From positions 248,001 through 312,000 of the forward strand of contig NZ_JAPDRJ010000002.1 in NCBI RefSeq assembly GCF_040706535.1: a stretch of DNA of 64,000 nucleotides. The letters are read 5' to 3'. Numbering within the stretch: the first letter of the stretch is position 1; every line of letters begins with the position of its first letter. The position numbers were made by a program, and so were the translations under genes. Origin of the DNA: Lentisalinibacter orientalis (GTDB lineage: Bacteria > Pseudomonadota > Gammaproteobacteria > Steroidobacterales > Woeseiaceae). Positions 1-8,131 of the stretch are shown piece by piece. Under the pieces are notes generated by a model. That model ran no database searches. It was not told where the DNA came from and saw only the letters and a program-made list of their open reading frames with translations.

Positions 1-207
1 GCCGAGGGCGCGAGCATCGAACCGGAGGTGAACCTGCCGATACGCTGGGAGGCGGCGCTCGCGCGCTTCGGCGCCAGCCGTTTCCTGCGCGAGTACCTGG
101 GCGACGAGTACTGCCGGGTCTACGAGCATGCGCGACGGGCCGAGAACCAGCGCATCCACAACGAGATAACCGATCGTGATTACCAATGGTATCTGAGGAA
201 CGTCTGA
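1..207 (+). CDS. Glutamine synthetase-like ligase, C-terminal fragment (start outside window)
   Basis: The first 68 codons read open in frame 1 to a TGA at 205-207. The tail 'EYLGDEYCRVYEHARRAE' followed by 'DYQWYLRNV' matches the C-terminal helix of the glutamine synthetase fold (GlnA/PuuA/GMAS), where a Glu a few residues before Trp-Tyr-Leu is typical. Enzymes of this family join the gamma-carboxyl of glutamate to ammonia or an amine using ATP. The neighbours (FAD oxidoreductases and a GcvT-like enzyme) suggest an amine-glutamylating member rather than housekeeping GlnA; that is inference. The catalytic core is not visible, so the substrate cannot be judged. Confidence 0.75.
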   Translation, partial: AEGASIEPEVNLPIRWEAALARFGASRFLREYLGDEYCRVYEHARRAENQRIHNEITDRDYQWYLRNV

Positions 208-231
208 ACGACGCGCCGGGGGAGCCGGAAG

Positions 232-1632
232 ATGAAGTCGGAATCCGGCGGAACACACGACTGGCTGCCGACCCGCGCGGGCGAGCGGGCCAGTCTGGCG
301 GCTATCAGCGGCCCGCTGATCGCCGCCTACCTGGTCGAGATGGCGATGTTGATCATCGACATGATCATCGTCGGCCACCTCGGCAGTATCGAACTCGCCG
401 CGGTGGGCCTGGCCGGCGACTGGTTCTACGTGTTGCTGCTGATCGGCATGGGCACGGTCTCGATGGTGGCGGTGCTGGTGGCCCACGCCCGGGGCCGCGG
501 GGACATGCAGGCGGCCGGCCGGGTGGTGGAGCAGGGTCTGCTCGTCGCCACCGTGTTCTCGCTGCCGGTGATGATCGCCACCTGGTATCTGGCCCCGCTG
601 CTCGCGCTGGCCGGCCAGGACCCGCGGGTGGTGGCGGCCGTCGCTCCCTATACCCATGCACTGGCGTTCGCCGTGCTGCCGATCCTGTGGTTCACGGTCC
701 TCAGGAATTACGTCACCGCGGTCGAGAAGCCGATGGTGATCTTCGTGCTGTCGGTCGCGGCGCTGGTACTGAACGCCGGGCTGAACTACACCCTGGTGTT
801 CGGCCATTTCGGCTTCCCGGCGCTGGGCGTGTTCGGCGCCGGGCTCGGCACGACCATCGTCAGCTGGCTCATGTTCGTGGCGCTGGCCGTCCACGTGGGC
901 GGACGGGACGGCCTGCGCGTACGCTGGTCGCGCGCAATCGCGATAGGGCCTCCGGATCGGCCGCTGGCCGGCAGGCTCGTCTCGCTCGGCCTGCCGGTGG
1001 CCGGGGCCCAGCTGCTCTCCGGCGGCATGTTCACGGTGGCGGCCGTGCTGGTGGGCCTGCTGGGCGCCGTCCAGCTGGCGGCGCAGCAGATCGTCTACAC
1101 GGTCGTCTACGTCTCGCTCAGCATCGCGGCCGGCCTCGGCGATGCCGTGCGGGTGCGCGTCGCGTTCGGCACGGGCAAGGGCAGTCCGCCGGCGGCCCGG
1201 CAGGCCGCGGCCATCACGCTGCGCATGGGACTGGCGGTGCTCGGCCTCGCCGCGGCGGTGCTGTGGTTCTTTCCGGCGGCCATCGTAGGGCTGTTCCTCG
1301 ACCCGGCGCAGCCGGATGCGCTCGCGGTGCGCGAGGCGGCGGCCTCCTTCGCCTTCGCGGCCGGCCTGTTCCAGCTGCTGATCGGGCTGCAGATCATCGC
1401 CGCCAACGCCATGCGCGGGCTCGGCGACACCCGCACACCGATGCTCTACGCGGTGCTGGGCTACTGGCTGCTCGGGCTCGGCAGCGGCACGATCGTCTGC
1501 TTCGCCTTCGGGCTGGGCGGCGTCGGCCTGTGGTGGGGCATGACGGGTGGTGTGGCCGTCTCCTCGACGCTCATGACACTCGCCTTTTTCCGCAGGGCCT
1601 CGGGCATGCAGCCCGTGGCGCTCACTTCATGA
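232..1632 (+). CDS. MATE family efflux transporter
   Basis: A 466-residue, very hydrophobic protein with about twelve membrane segments arranged as two similar halves (roughly residues 25-215 and 245-450), the normal size and layout for MATE (NorM/DinF-like) cation-coupled exporters. The start 'MVEMAMLII'-like region and 'GLGDTRTPM' in the second half are typical of the family. ATG at 232 is preceded by a GGAG-like site; an overlapping reading frame from 186 is a shadow. It lies 24 bp after the glutamine-synthetase-like gene and is followed 30 bp later by an FAD oxidoreductase, so it is probably co-transcribed and may export a product or toxic intermediate of that pathway. The substrate is unknown. 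Confidence 0.88.
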   Translation: MKSESGGTHDWLPTRAGERASLAAISGPLIAAYLVEMAMLIIDMIIVGHLGSIELAAVGLAGDWFYVLLLIGMGTVSMVAVLVAHARGRGDMQAAGRVVEQGLLVATVFSLPVMIATWYLAPLLALAGQDPRVVAAVAPYTHALAFAVLPILWFTVLRNYVTAVEKPMVIFVLSVAALVLNAGLNYTLVFGHFGFPALGVFGAGLGTTIVSWLMFVALAVHVGGRDGLRVRWSRAIAIGPPDRPLAGRLVSLGLPVAGAQLLSGGMFTVAAVLVGLLGAVQLAAQQIVYTVVYVSLSIAAGLGDAVRVRVAFGTGKGSPPAARQAAAITLRMGLAVLGLAAAVLWFFPAAIVGLFLDPAQPDALAVREAAASFAFAAGLFQLLIGLQIIAANAMRGLGDTRTPMLYAVLGYWLLGLGSGTIVCFAFGLGGVGLWWGMTGGVAVSSTLMTLAFFRRASGMQPVALTS

Positions 1633-1662
1633 ACCGGGCAAACCGGACGGGGCAGGGATAAC

Positions 1663-3279
1663 TTGAAGACTTACGATGCCATCGTCGTCGGCGCAGGCCA
1701 CAACGGCCTGACCACCGCGGCCTTCCTGGCGAAAGCCGGTCTCGACGTGGTGGTCGTCGAGAAAAACGACTACATCGGCGGCGCCGCGGTGAGCCGCAAT
1801 CTCTACGACGACTGGATCTACTCCAACTGCTCCTACGTCTGCAGCCTGCTGCGGCCCGAGATCTACCGCGCGCTGGACCTCTCCCGGCACGGCCTGCAAG
1901 TCACGCCCTACGGAGGCAGCGTCACCTTCACCCGTGACGGCGATTATCTCGGCAGCTACTGGGACCACGAGGTCGCCCACCGGGAGATGGCCCGGCATTC
2001 CAAGCGCGATGCCGACGCGTACCAGCGCTACTCCGCCGAGGTGATGCGCCAGACCCGCTTCATCCGCGACTTCCTGCTGCGCACTCCCCCGGACCCCACT
2101 TCGTTCCGCCCACGCGACCTGCGCGAACTCGCCCTGATCGGCGGCCGGCTGCTCGAGATGGACGAGGATGCCATCTACGACACGATCCGCTTCTGGACCA
2201 TGAGCATCGGCGAGTATCTCGAGGAGTTCTTCGAGACCGACGTCATCAAGGCCCATCTCGCCGGCAGCGGCATCATCGGCACGGCGCTCGGGCCGTACTC
2301 GCCGGGCACGGCCTACGTGCTGCTGCATCATTACATGGGCGAGGTGGACGGCAACATCGGGGCATGGGGCTTCGCGCGCGGCGGCATGGGCGCGGTCAGC
2401 AACTCCATCGCGGGTGCGCTACGCTCCTTCGGCGGCGAGATACGCACCAACGCCGAGGTGAGCCGCATCATCGTGCGCAACGGCCGGGTGGCCGGCGTGG
2501 CACTGGCGAACGGCGACGAGATCCGCGGTCACCGGGTCGTATCGAACCTGGACTTCAAGCGGACCTTCCTGAACGTGATGGACCGCGGCGATCTGGACGA
2601 CGAGTTCGTCCGCCGGGTGGAGAACTTCCACATCCGCGGCTCCTCCGGCAAGCTCAACATCGCGCTCGACGGCCTGCCCACCTTCCCCGCACTGCCGGAG
2701 TCGAGCCAGCTCATGAACGCGGACATGCACTTCATCGACTCGCTGGAGCGCATGGAACGGGCCTACGACGACTGGAAGGCGAAGACCTGGTCGAAGGACC
2801 CCTACATCGACCTGGTAATCCCCACGGTCTCCGACCCCACCATGGCCCCGCCCGGCAAGCACTTCATGAGCTGTTTCGTGCAGTACTGCCCGCCGGAGCT
2901 GGACACCGGCGAATGGACCGACGCCGACCGCGACGCCTTCGGCCAGACGGTGATCGACCAGATCGCCGAGTACAGCCCGGATTTCAAGGATCTGATCCTG
3001 CACGTCGAGATCCGCACGCCGCGGGAACTCGAAGCCGAGGTCGGCCTCACCGAGGGCAACATCTTCCAGGGCGAACTCACCATGGACCAGCTCCTGTTCA
3101 ACCGGCCCGTGCCCGGCTTCGCGCAGTACCGCGGGCCGGTGAAGGGACTCTACATGTGCTCCTCCAGCACCCACCCCGGCGGCGGCGTGATGGCCGCGCC
3201 GGGGGCCAACGCGGCGCGGGAGATCCTGCGCGACATCAGGAAGCCCTCGACAGTACCGGAGAACTTCGGCGATGACTGA
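1663..3279 (+). CDS. NAD(P)/FAD-dependent oxidoreductase, PYROXD2/phytoene-desaturase-like (first of pair)
   Basis: 538 residues. The N-terminal dinucleotide-binding signature 'GAGHNGL' is at residues 10-16, followed by an acidic strand end 'VVVVEKN' and 'GGAAVSR'; the C-terminal FAD motif is 'HPGGGVMAAPG'. These are hallmarks of the PYROXD2 branch of the CrtI/phytoene desaturase superfamily, about 530-580 residues long. Translation starts at TTG 1663 after a GGCAGGG site; no nearer ATG would keep the FAD motif. The stop overlaps the next gene by 8 bp. The two neighbouring genes are related but diverged copies, so they may form a two-subunit enzyme. The substrate is not known; a carotenoid role is unlikely because no other crt gene is near. 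Confidence 0.85.
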   Translation: MKTYDAIVVGAGHNGLTTAAFLAKAGLDVVVVEKNDYIGGAAVSRNLYDDWIYSNCSYVCSLLRPEIYRALDLSRHGLQVTPYGGSVTFTRDGDYLGSYWDHEVAHREMARHSKRDADAYQRYSAEVMRQTRFIRDFLLRTPPDPTSFRPRDLRELALIGGRLLEMDEDAIYDTIRFWTMSIGEYLEEFFETDVIKAHLAGSGIIGTALGPYSPGTAYVLLHHYMGEVDGNIGAWGFARGGMGAVSNSIAGALRSFGGEIRTNAEVSRIIVRNGRVAGVALANGDEIRGHRVVSNLDFKRTFLNVMDRGDLDDEFVRRVENFHIRGSSGKLNIALDGLPTFPALPESSQLMNADMHFIDSLERMERAYDDWKAKTWSKDPYIDLVIPTVSDPTMAPPGKHFMSCFVQYCPPELDTGEWTDADRDAFGQTVIDQIAEYSPDFKDLILHVEIRTPRELEAEVGLTEGNIFQGELTMDQLLFNRPVPGFAQYRGPVKGLYMCSSSTHPGGGVMAAPGANAAREILRDIRKPSTVPENFGDD

Positions 3280-4846
3280 CAAGAAGACGGCCGAGGTGAT
3301 CGTGATCGGTGCCGGGCACAATGGCCTCGCCTGCGCGGCCTATCTTGCCCGCGCAGGACGCGACGTGCTTGTGCTGGAGGCAGCCGACGGCGTCGGCGGC
3401 GCCGCCGCCACGCGGAGTTTCGCCGACGGCTTCCGCGTCTCCGGCTGCGCTCACCTCCTCTGCCAGCTGCAACCTCAGGTGGCCGGTGAACTCGAGCTCG
3501 CCCGTTTCGGTCTCGAGATGGCCGTGGCCGATGCGGCGACCACGGCCCTGTCGCCCGACGGACACCACGTGCGCATCCGGGGCGGGGACCTCGAAGGCCG
3601 CGTGACCGAGCGCGATCGCGCCGGTCTGAACGAATTCCGCGAGCGCATGCTGCGCTTCGCGAAGCTGCTCGGCCCGTATCTGAATCGCCGCCCGCCGCTG
3701 CTCGTGAACAACGACACGGCGGACAAGATGACGATCGGCCGGCTCGGACTCGACATCCGCCGCCTGGGCCGGAAAGAGATGCAGGAATTCCTGCGTCTGA
3801 TCGCCATCAATATCTACGACGTTCTGCACGAGCATTTCGACACTGAACTCGTGCAGGGCGCCCTGGCACTCGACGGCGTGCTCGGCACCCATCTGGGGCC
3901 GCGCTCTCCGAACAGCCTGCTCACCTACATCCATCGGCTCACCGGCGAGATCGACGGCAACCCCGGCGCTATTGCCTTGCCGAAGGGCGGCATGGGCGGC
4001 GTAGGTGAGGCTTTTGCCGGCGCCGCGCGAGCCGCGGGGGTCGACATCCGCTGCGACGCCCCGGTGCGACGCATCCGGGTGGACAACGGCCGCGTGGTCG
4101 GCGTCGAGCTGGAGGACGGGGAGACCATCGACGCACTCACCGTCGTCTCCAACGCCGACCCGAAGACCACGGTGCTGGGATTGCTCGGGGCGCGACACGT
4201 CGAGACGGGCTTCACCCGGCGCATCCGCAACCTGCGCATGCGGGGCAATGCGGCGAAGCTGCATCTCGCGCTCGACGGGCTGCCCGAATTCGCGGGTGTC
4301 GATCCGTCCGGGCTGGACGGCCGGCTCGTGATCGCGCCGGACATGGACTACGTCGAGCGCGCCTTCAACCCCGCCAAGTACGGGCAGTGGTCGGCGGAGC
4401 CGGTGATCGAGATCACGGTCCCGAGCGTCGGCGATCCGTCGCTGGCGCCGCCGGGCAAGCACGTTCTCTCGGCCGTGGTGCAATACGCGCCCTATCGGCT
4501 GGACGGCGGCTGGGACGAGACGCAGACCGGCGTATTCCGCGACCTCGTGATCGATACCATCGCCGCGTATGCACCGGGGCTGCGTGACCGGATCGTTGCG
4601 GCGGAACTGCTGAGCCCGGCCGACATCGAGCGCATCTACCGAATGGGCGGCGGCCACTGGCACCACGGGGAACTCGCGCTGGATCAGTTCCTGTTCACGC
4701 GGCCCGTGCCCGGCGCGGCGCAGTATGCGCTGTCGGTGGAAGGGCTCTACCTCTGCGGCGCCGGCGCGCACCCGGGCGGCAGCATCACCGGCGCGGCGGG
4801 CCGCAATGCCGCGGCCGAGATACTGAAACGGGAGGGACGGTCATGA
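3272..4846 (+). CDS. NAD(P)/FAD-dependent oxidoreductase, PYROXD2/phytoene-desaturase-like (second of pair)
   Basis: 524 residues, with the FAD signature 'GAGHNGL' at 13-19 and the C-terminal motif 'HPGGSITGAAG'. It is clearly paralogous to the preceding gene (shared 'SLLTYIHRLTGEIDG', 'GGMG', 'GLYLCG' regions), and overlaps it by 8 bp, so the two are translationally coupled. ATG 3272 fits the family N-terminus. It then overlaps the GcvT-like gene by 4 bp (ATGA). Conserved tandem copies usually mean a heterodimer or two sequential oxidations; which applies here cannot be read from sequence. Confidence 0.85.
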   Translation: MTDKKTAEVIVIGAGHNGLACAAYLARAGRDVLVLEAADGVGGAAATRSFADGFRVSGCAHLLCQLQPQVAGELELARFGLEMAVADAATTALSPDGHHVRIRGGDLEGRVTERDRAGLNEFRERMLRFAKLLGPYLNRRPPLLVNNDTADKMTIGRLGLDIRRLGRKEMQEFLRLIAINIYDVLHEHFDTELVQGALALDGVLGTHLGPRSPNSLLTYIHRLTGEIDGNPGAIALPKGGMGGVGEAFAGAARAAGVDIRCDAPVRRIRVDNGRVVGVELEDGETIDALTVVSNADPKTTVLGLLGARHVETGFTRRIRNLRMRGNAAKLHLALDGLPEFAGVDPSGLDGRLVIAPDMDYVERAFNPAKYGQWSAEPVIEITVPSVGDPSLAPPGKHVLSAVVQYAPYRLDGGWDETQTGVFRDLVIDTIAAYAPGLRDRIVAAELLSPADIERIYRMGGGHWHHGELALDQFLFTRPVPGAAQYALSVEGLYLCGAGAHPGGSITGAAGRNAAAEILKREGRS

Positions 4847-6030
4847 GCGCCCGGGGAGTCAGCGAGCGCGTCCTGCGCACCCATTTCCATACGCGCACCG
4901 CCGCCGCGAATCACCGCAACGCCTGGCAGGACTGGAAAGGCTACACGACCGCCGCCGAGTACACGGCCGCGGACCTCGAGTACTTCGCGGTGCGCAACGC
5001 CGCGGGCGTGTTCGATCTCTGCCCCATGACCAAGTACCGCATCACCGGGCCCGAGGCGCTGCCCTACCTCGACCGCCTGGTGACCCGCGACATGACGAAG
5101 CTGAAGCCCGGCCGTGTCGCGTACGCCGTGTGGTGCAACGACGCCGGCAAGGTGATCGACGACGGCACCATCTTCCACCTGCGCGAGGGCGAGTACCGGC
5201 TGTGCTCCCAGGAGCGCCACCTCGAATGGATGCTCGATGCGGCCGACGGTTTCGACGTCACCGTCACGGAGGAGACCGCGGAGGTGGCCGCCCTCGCCCT
5301 GCAGGGCCCGACCTCGTGCGCCGTGCTGAAGGAGATGGGGCTCACCGACGTCGAGCAGCTGAAACCGTTCGGACTGACCCGTTTCCGTTTCGAGGGCACC
5401 GAGCTCACCGTATCGCGCACCGGTTTCACCGGCGACCTCGGCTACGAACTCTGGATCGACCCGGACCACGCCGAGATCCTCTGGGACCGCCTGTTTCTCG
5501 CCGGCAAGTACCGCGGCATAAGGGCGATCGGCAGCGAGGCGCTAGAGCTCTGCCGCGTCGAGGCCGGTTTCATCCAGGCCGGGGTCGACTTCCTGCCTGC
5601 CGACGGGATCGTGCGGCCCGGCCGTGCCCGCTCGCCGTTCGAACTGGGGCTCGACTGGCTGGTGGATTTCACCAAACCGAACTTCAACGGGCGCAGGGCG
5701 CTGGCGGCGGAGCTGCGCCGCGGCTCCACCTGGCGGCTGGTGAAGCTGGACATCGAGGGCAACAAGCCCGCCCACCACTCCTACATCTACGACTCGCGCA
5801 AGAAACAGGCGGGTTTCGTGACGTCCGCGGCCTGGTCGCCGGTGGCGAAGGCGAATATCGCGCTCGCGAGCGTCCGGCGGCCGGCCGGCGAGCCGGGCGG
5901 CCGGCTGTTCGCGGAGATCTATTACCAGCGCGAGATGCACTGGTCGCGCAAGATGGCTGCCGCCACGGTGGTGGAGAAGCCCTTCTGGGACCCGCCGCGC
6001 CGGCGCCAGACGCCGCCCGCCGATTACTGA
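4843..6030 (+). CDS. Aminomethyltransferase (GcvT)-family protein
   Basis: 395 residues, related to the glycine-cleavage T protein and to folate-dependent demethylases such as DmdA. Visible landmarks are 'GVFDLCPMTKYRITG' (where T proteins have VFDLS...), 'LALQGP', and the signature 'SRTGFTGDLGYELW' near residue 200. The GCV_T C-terminal domain follows ('VKLDIEGNKPAHHS'). Members move a methyl or methylene group from an amine or sulfonium compound to tetrahydrofolate. No gcvP or gcvH is nearby, which argues against glycine cleavage and for a pathway-specific demethylase. The start ATG overlaps the previous stop (ATGA), so it is in the same operon as the FAD pair. Confidence 0.85.
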   Translation: MSARGVSERVLRTHFHTRTAAANHRNAWQDWKGYTTAAEYTAADLEYFAVRNAAGVFDLCPMTKYRITGPEALPYLDRLVTRDMTKLKPGRVAYAVWCNDAGKVIDDGTIFHLREGEYRLCSQERHLEWMLDAADGFDVTVTEETAEVAALALQGPTSCAVLKEMGLTDVEQLKPFGLTRFRFEGTELTVSRTGFTGDLGYELWIDPDHAEILWDRLFLAGKYRGIRAIGSEALELCRVEAGFIQAGVDFLPADGIVRPGRARSPFELGLDWLVDFTKPNFNGRRALAAELRRGSTWRLVKLDIEGNKPAHHSYIYDSRKKQAGFVTSAAWSPVAKANIALASVRRPAGEPGGRLFAEIYYQREMHWSRKMAAATVVEKPFWDPPRRRQTPPADY

Positions 6031-6041
6031 GCGGCCGCGCC

Positions 6042-6956
6042 GTGCGCTATCGCTACTTCATCTGCGACGTCTTCACCGATACGCTGTTCGGCGGCAACCC
6101 GCTGGCCGTCCTGCCGGATGCGAGCGGTCTGGACACCGGCCGCATGCAGCGAATCGCCCGCGAGTTCAACTTCTCGGAGACGAGCTTCGTCTTCCCGCCG
6201 GAGTCCGGCGGCGACCGCCGGGTGAGGATATTCACCCCGAAGGTGGAGGTGCCTTTCGCCGGCCACCCGAACATCGGCACGGCGTTCGTGCTGGCCACAA
6301 GCGGCGAGCTGGACGGCCGCGATTCGGTACTGTTCGAGGAAGCCGCAGGGGAAGTGCGCGTCAGCATCGATCGCGGCGCTAATGGCGAGGGCGAGGGCGA
6401 GGGCGAGGGCCGCATACGCTGCGAGCTGGCGGCGCCGGAGCCGCTGCAGCTCTCCGAGCCCGCATCCGCCGAGCTGCTCGCCGGCGCGCTCTCCCTGGAG
6501 CCCGACGATCTCGTCACGGAGACCCATCTGCCGCAGGCGGCCTCGGTCGGCCTGCCGTTCCTGATGGTCGAGCTGCCGGACGCGGCCACCCTCGCCCGCG
6601 CGCGGATCGACGCGGAGATGTTCGAGGTGATCGCCGAGGCGGGGTTGCCGCCCGATATCCACATGTACGTCCGCAGCGACGACGAGTACGACATCCGCGC
6701 GCGCATGTTCGCGCCGCTGGACGGCGTGCCGGAAGATCCCGCTACCGGCAGCGCCAATTGCGCGCTGGCGGCCCTGCTGGCTCACTACGCGCCCGGCGAG
6801 GACTGCGATCTGAGCTGGCGCATCCTGCAGGGTGCGGAGATGGGGCGCCCGAGCGTGCTCGAGGCCCGTGCGGTGAAACGGGACGGACGCGTGACCGGCG
6901 CCTGGATCGGCGGCGGCGCCGTGATGTTCGCCGAAGGCTGGCTCGATATCGGCTGA
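6042..6956 (+). CDS. PhzF family isomerase
   Basis: 304 residues from GTG 6042; the same frame is open upstream but that part overlaps the GcvT-like gene. PhzF/DapF-fold features are complete: 'FGGNPLAVL' near the N-terminus, the catalytic glutamate region 'EFNFSETSFV', 'PFAGHPNIGTA', and the C-terminal 'DPATGSANCALAA'. Family members isomerise small hydroxylated or enolic substrates; apart from phenazine PhzF most have no known substrate. It starts 11 bp after the GcvT-like gene and is likely the last gene of the left-edge operon. A short Gly-Glu repeat near residue 116 is an insertion not expected in the family. Confidence 0.88.
   Translation: MRYRYFICDVFTDTLFGGNPLAVLPDASGLDTGRMQRIAREFNFSETSFVFPPESGGDRRVRIFTPKVEVPFAGHPNIGTAFVLATSGELDGRDSVLFEEAAGEVRVSIDRGANGEGEGEGEGRIRCELAAPEPLQLSEPASAELLAGALSLEPDDLVTETHLPQAASVGLPFLMVELPDAATLARARIDAEMFEVIAEAGLPPDIHMYVRSDDEYDIRARMFAPLDGVPEDPATGSANCALAALLAHYAPGEDCDLSWRILQGAEMGRPSVLEARAVKRDGRVTGAWIGGGAVMFAEGWLDIG
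6384..6410 (+). repeat. In-frame hexanucleotide repeat in phzF-like gene
   Basis: Four tandem copies of GGCGAG plus GGC, coding for alternating Gly-Glu. It sits in a surface-loop-like stretch between 'DRGAN' and 'RIRCEL', so length change in units of six bases would stay in frame. Confidence 0.9.
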
Positions 6957-6993
6957 AGCGCAGGCCTGGCCGACCTGGGCCGGTCTCGTCGAC

Positions 6994-7839
6994 CTAGCCG
7001 GACTGGTCGACGTCGCCGAGGCCGAACACCTTGCGTGCGTTACCGCGCAGGAAGCGCTCCTCCGCCTCGGCGTCCAGCCCGAGGGCGTCGAAGTCCTCCA
7101 GGCACTGCCCCGGCGTCAGCATGGGGTAGTTGCTGCCGAACAGCACCTTCTTCGCGCCGCGCCCGCGCAGAAACTCGACGAAGTCCGGCGGATAGCGATT
7201 CGCCTTGTAGGCGGAGGTATCGATGTAGACGTTGGGGAACTTGGTGGCCAGCGAGATGATCTCCTGGGTCCAGGGTGCGCCGATGTGGCCGGCCACGATC
7301 ACCAGCTCCGGGAACTCCAGCGCCACGTGCTCCAGATAGGGGATCGGCCGGCCGGGCTCGGACGGCAGCAGCGGCCCGGTGTGCCCCACCTGCAGGCAGA
7401 ACGGGATGCCCAGCTCGACGCACTCCGCGTAGAAGGGATAGTAGCGCCGGTCGTCCGGCGGCAGTCCCCACATCCAGGGCAGGAACCGGAGCCCCCGGAA
7501 GCCGAACTCGCGCACCGCGCGCCGGAGTTCACGCACCCCCTCCATCGGCCGCGTGATGTCCGCCGAGGCGACGCCGACCAGCCGGTCCGGGTGCTCGCTA
7601 ACCAGCGCGGCCACCTCGTCGTTGTCGATCAGCGCGCCCTGGGGGCCCCACCACGCCGAGACCAGCGCCGTGGCGACGCCCGCCTGGTCCATGGCCGCGA
7701 TGGTGGCGGACAGCGGCACGTCCGGCACCTCGTCCTGGCCGGTCCAGCGCCGCAACGACGCGAACATCGGCTGGGCCAGGAAACGCTGCGTGGGATGCTG
7801 TATCCAGGCATCGACGATGCCGCTGCGGGCTGCGCTCAT
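6994..7839 (-). CDS. Amidohydrolase family protein (amidohydrolase 2 / TIM-barrel)
   Basis: 281 residues. The N-terminal 'VDAWIQHPTQRFL' stands where most relatives have a metal-binding D-x-H-x-H; later barrel landmarks are 'GFRGLRFLPW', 'QVGHTGP', 'IVAGHIGAPW' and 'VLFGSNYPM'. The last motif has Asn where the typical sequence is G[ST]D[YF]P, a difference that may alter metal or catalytic chemistry. Family members hydrolyse or decarboxylate ring and carboxylate compounds. Convergent with the phzF-like gene (37-bp gap) and divergent from the DUF2905 gene. The substrate is not evident. Confidence 0.8.
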   Translation of the reverse strand: MSAARSGIVDAWIQHPTQRFLAQPMFASLRRWTGQDEVPDVPLSATIAAMDQAGVATALVSAWWGPQGALIDNDEVAALVSEHPDRLVGVASADITRPMEGVRELRRAVREFGFRGLRFLPWMWGLPPDDRRYYPFYAECVELGIPFCLQVGHTGPLLPSEPGRPIPYLEHVALEFPELVIVAGHIGAPWTQEIISLATKFPNVYIDTSAYKANRYPPDFVEFLRGRGAKKVLFGSNYPMLTPGQCLEDFDALGLDAEAEERFLRGNARKVFGLGDVDQSG

Positions 7840-7914
7840 CTCGCCTCCTTGTTCGTCCCGGATCGAGTCCCGCCCGGGCTGCCGCTATCATAACGCGGCC
7901 GCAGGAGGACACCC

Positions 7915-8115
7915 ATGCAGAAGGCGCTCATCATCATCGGCATCGCCATCGTGCTCGTCGGCTTGCTCTGGCCGTGGCTGAGTACACTGCCGCTGGGCCG
8001 CCTGCCCGGCGACATCGTGATCCGGCGCGAGGGCTTCACCTTCTACCTGCCGATCACGACGATGATTTTGGCGAGCCTGGTGCTCTCGCTCGTCCTCTGG
8101 CTGTTCCGCCACTAA
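7915..8115 (+). CDS. DUF2905 family small membrane protein
   Basis: 66 residues with two hydrophobic helices flanking 'GRLPGDIVIRREGFTFY', the signature of the DUF2905 family. In many bacteria this gene sits near the Holliday-junction genes; here it stands alone. A good ribosome site (GCAGGAGGACACCC before ATG) supports the start. Function unknown, inner-membrane location predicted. Confidence 0.88.
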   Translation: MQKALIIIGIAIVLVGLLWPWLSTLPLGRLPGDIVIRREGFTFYLPITTMILASLVLSLVLWLFRH

Positions 8116-8131
8116 TCCCGGCGGGTGACAG

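Noticed and set aside
186..1661. A 491-codon + strand frame overlapping the MATE gene
   Set aside because: Arg/Gly-rich, no domain, and frame-shifted relative to the clear twelve-helix MATE protein.
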